Source of the DNA: Aptenodytes patagonicus
Taxonomy: Eukaryota > Chordata > Aves > Sphenisciformes > Spheniscidae
DNA: 64,000 nt
Assembly (NCBI RefSeq): GCF_965638725.1
Contig: NC_134976.1
Coordinates: 2,666,001-2,730,000 of the forward strand
Reading direction: 5' to 3'
Below are positions 63,421 through 64,000 of this stretch, one piece after another; position 1 is the first letter of the stretch; the number at the start of each line of letters is the position of its first letter. The translations under genes and the position numbers were made by a program. The notes under the pieces are model-generated. The model was not told where the DNA came from. It ran no database searches and saw nothing but the letters and a program-made list of their open reading frames with translations.

Positions 63421-63665
63421 GATTCATAGAAACACTAGAGGAGGAGACCCCCCCCGAGACCTCTAGCCCAGCTTCCCGCGCAGAGCAGTACCATCACAAA
63501 CAGTAGATCAGGTCAGCCACACTTCCACCTAGCCAACACTTGAAAACTTCCATGAACTCTCCAGGCACCATTCCAGCGTTAAACTACCCTCCCAGTAGAT
63601 ATTTTTCCCCTCATGTCCGATTTGAATTTCCCAAACCGCAACTCGTAACCATTGCCCCAGCTTTA
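63421..63665 (-). mobile_element. Old diverged CR1 LINE 3' fragment
   Basis: Reverse-complement CR1 3' layout is still readable: GATTCATAGAAACACTAGAGG, CCTCTAGCCCAGC, AAAACTTCCATGAA, TTTTTCCCCTCATGTCCGAT and AACTCGTAACCATTGCCCC. Much more diverged than the other copies, so it is an older insertion. Confidence 0.65.
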
Positions 63666-64000
63666 ATTTATAACAGCAGCTCCACGACCTCCACAGAACG
63701 TGGCCACGTGCTGGGTTTTAAGGCTAACGAGATTTTTACTGCAGGAGGAACAGGGTTGGAGAGGAAACTACACAAAGATTCATTTATCAAATTGAAACAC
63801 CCAAAGAACTCCTAACGCGTACATAATGAGAAATTTAATCCAACATTAATGTAGGAGGAAACGTGCAACGCTAGCAACTGCTTCAGACCAGCAGAACAAG
63901 CCCTTGAAATTCCTCATGGCCACCGTTACTCATTCAGAGTGCAGGCAATGCCGACTGAGGTCTGCCAGCTGCGAGCATTGACAACAGACTCGCCCCTTCT

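Overview
The window is nuclear DNA from a bird. The evidence is CR1 LINEs with the typical short 3' tail repeats, an avian-type endogenous retrovirus, a gene of the bird-expanded maestro heat-like repeat (MROH) family, and very GC-rich, compact multi-exon genes with introns full of tandem repeats, as on avian microchromosomes. Genes were read by eye from GT-AG junctions, reading phase and recalled human orthologue sequences; no search was run.

Layout: 1-7089 holds an ERVL-like retrovirus fossil on the minus strand, with its left LTR cut by the window edge. 7090-9319 is intergenic. 9320-17304 is a 19-exon MROH-family gene on the plus strand. 17.4-24.2 kb is intergenic and repeat-rich, with three CR1 copies, two of them an inverted pair. 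24.44-35.57 kb is PPP1R13L (iASPP) on the minus strand. A 200-N gap lies at 35771-35970. 36.72-46.89 kb is PPP5C on the plus strand, without its first exon. 47.46-52.01 kb is a complete calmodulin gene on the plus strand, assigned as CALM3 by linkage to PPP5C. 52.1-57.1 kb is satellite-rich and carries a copied MROH fragment. 57.2-58.3 kb is a CpG-island promoter whose gene is not visible. 61027-61537 is the last coding exon of an LRFN (SALM) synaptic adhesion gene on the minus strand, in much more AT-rich sequence. The right end carries two more CR1 fragments.

PPP1R13L, PPP5C and CALM3 all map to human 19q13.32, so the core is a conserved linkage group. PPP1R13L and PPP5C are divergently arranged around the gap. 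The three proteins act in p53 control, Hsp90-linked dephosphorylation and calcium signalling; nothing here shows them working as one pathway.

The most unusual structure is the introns: most larger introns of the three central genes contain GC-rich minisatellites with units of about 16-82 bp and local higher-order repeats. One of these, in calmodulin intron 1, repeats an RFX/X-box-like palindrome about nine times next to a promoter carrying five similar sites. Other points worth checking are two apparent 1-nt deletions in PPP1R13L coding exons, a roughly 418-bp perfectly identical MROH segment 43.3 kb from its parent, and a promoter island with three ZNF143/THAP11-like and two NRF1 motifs.
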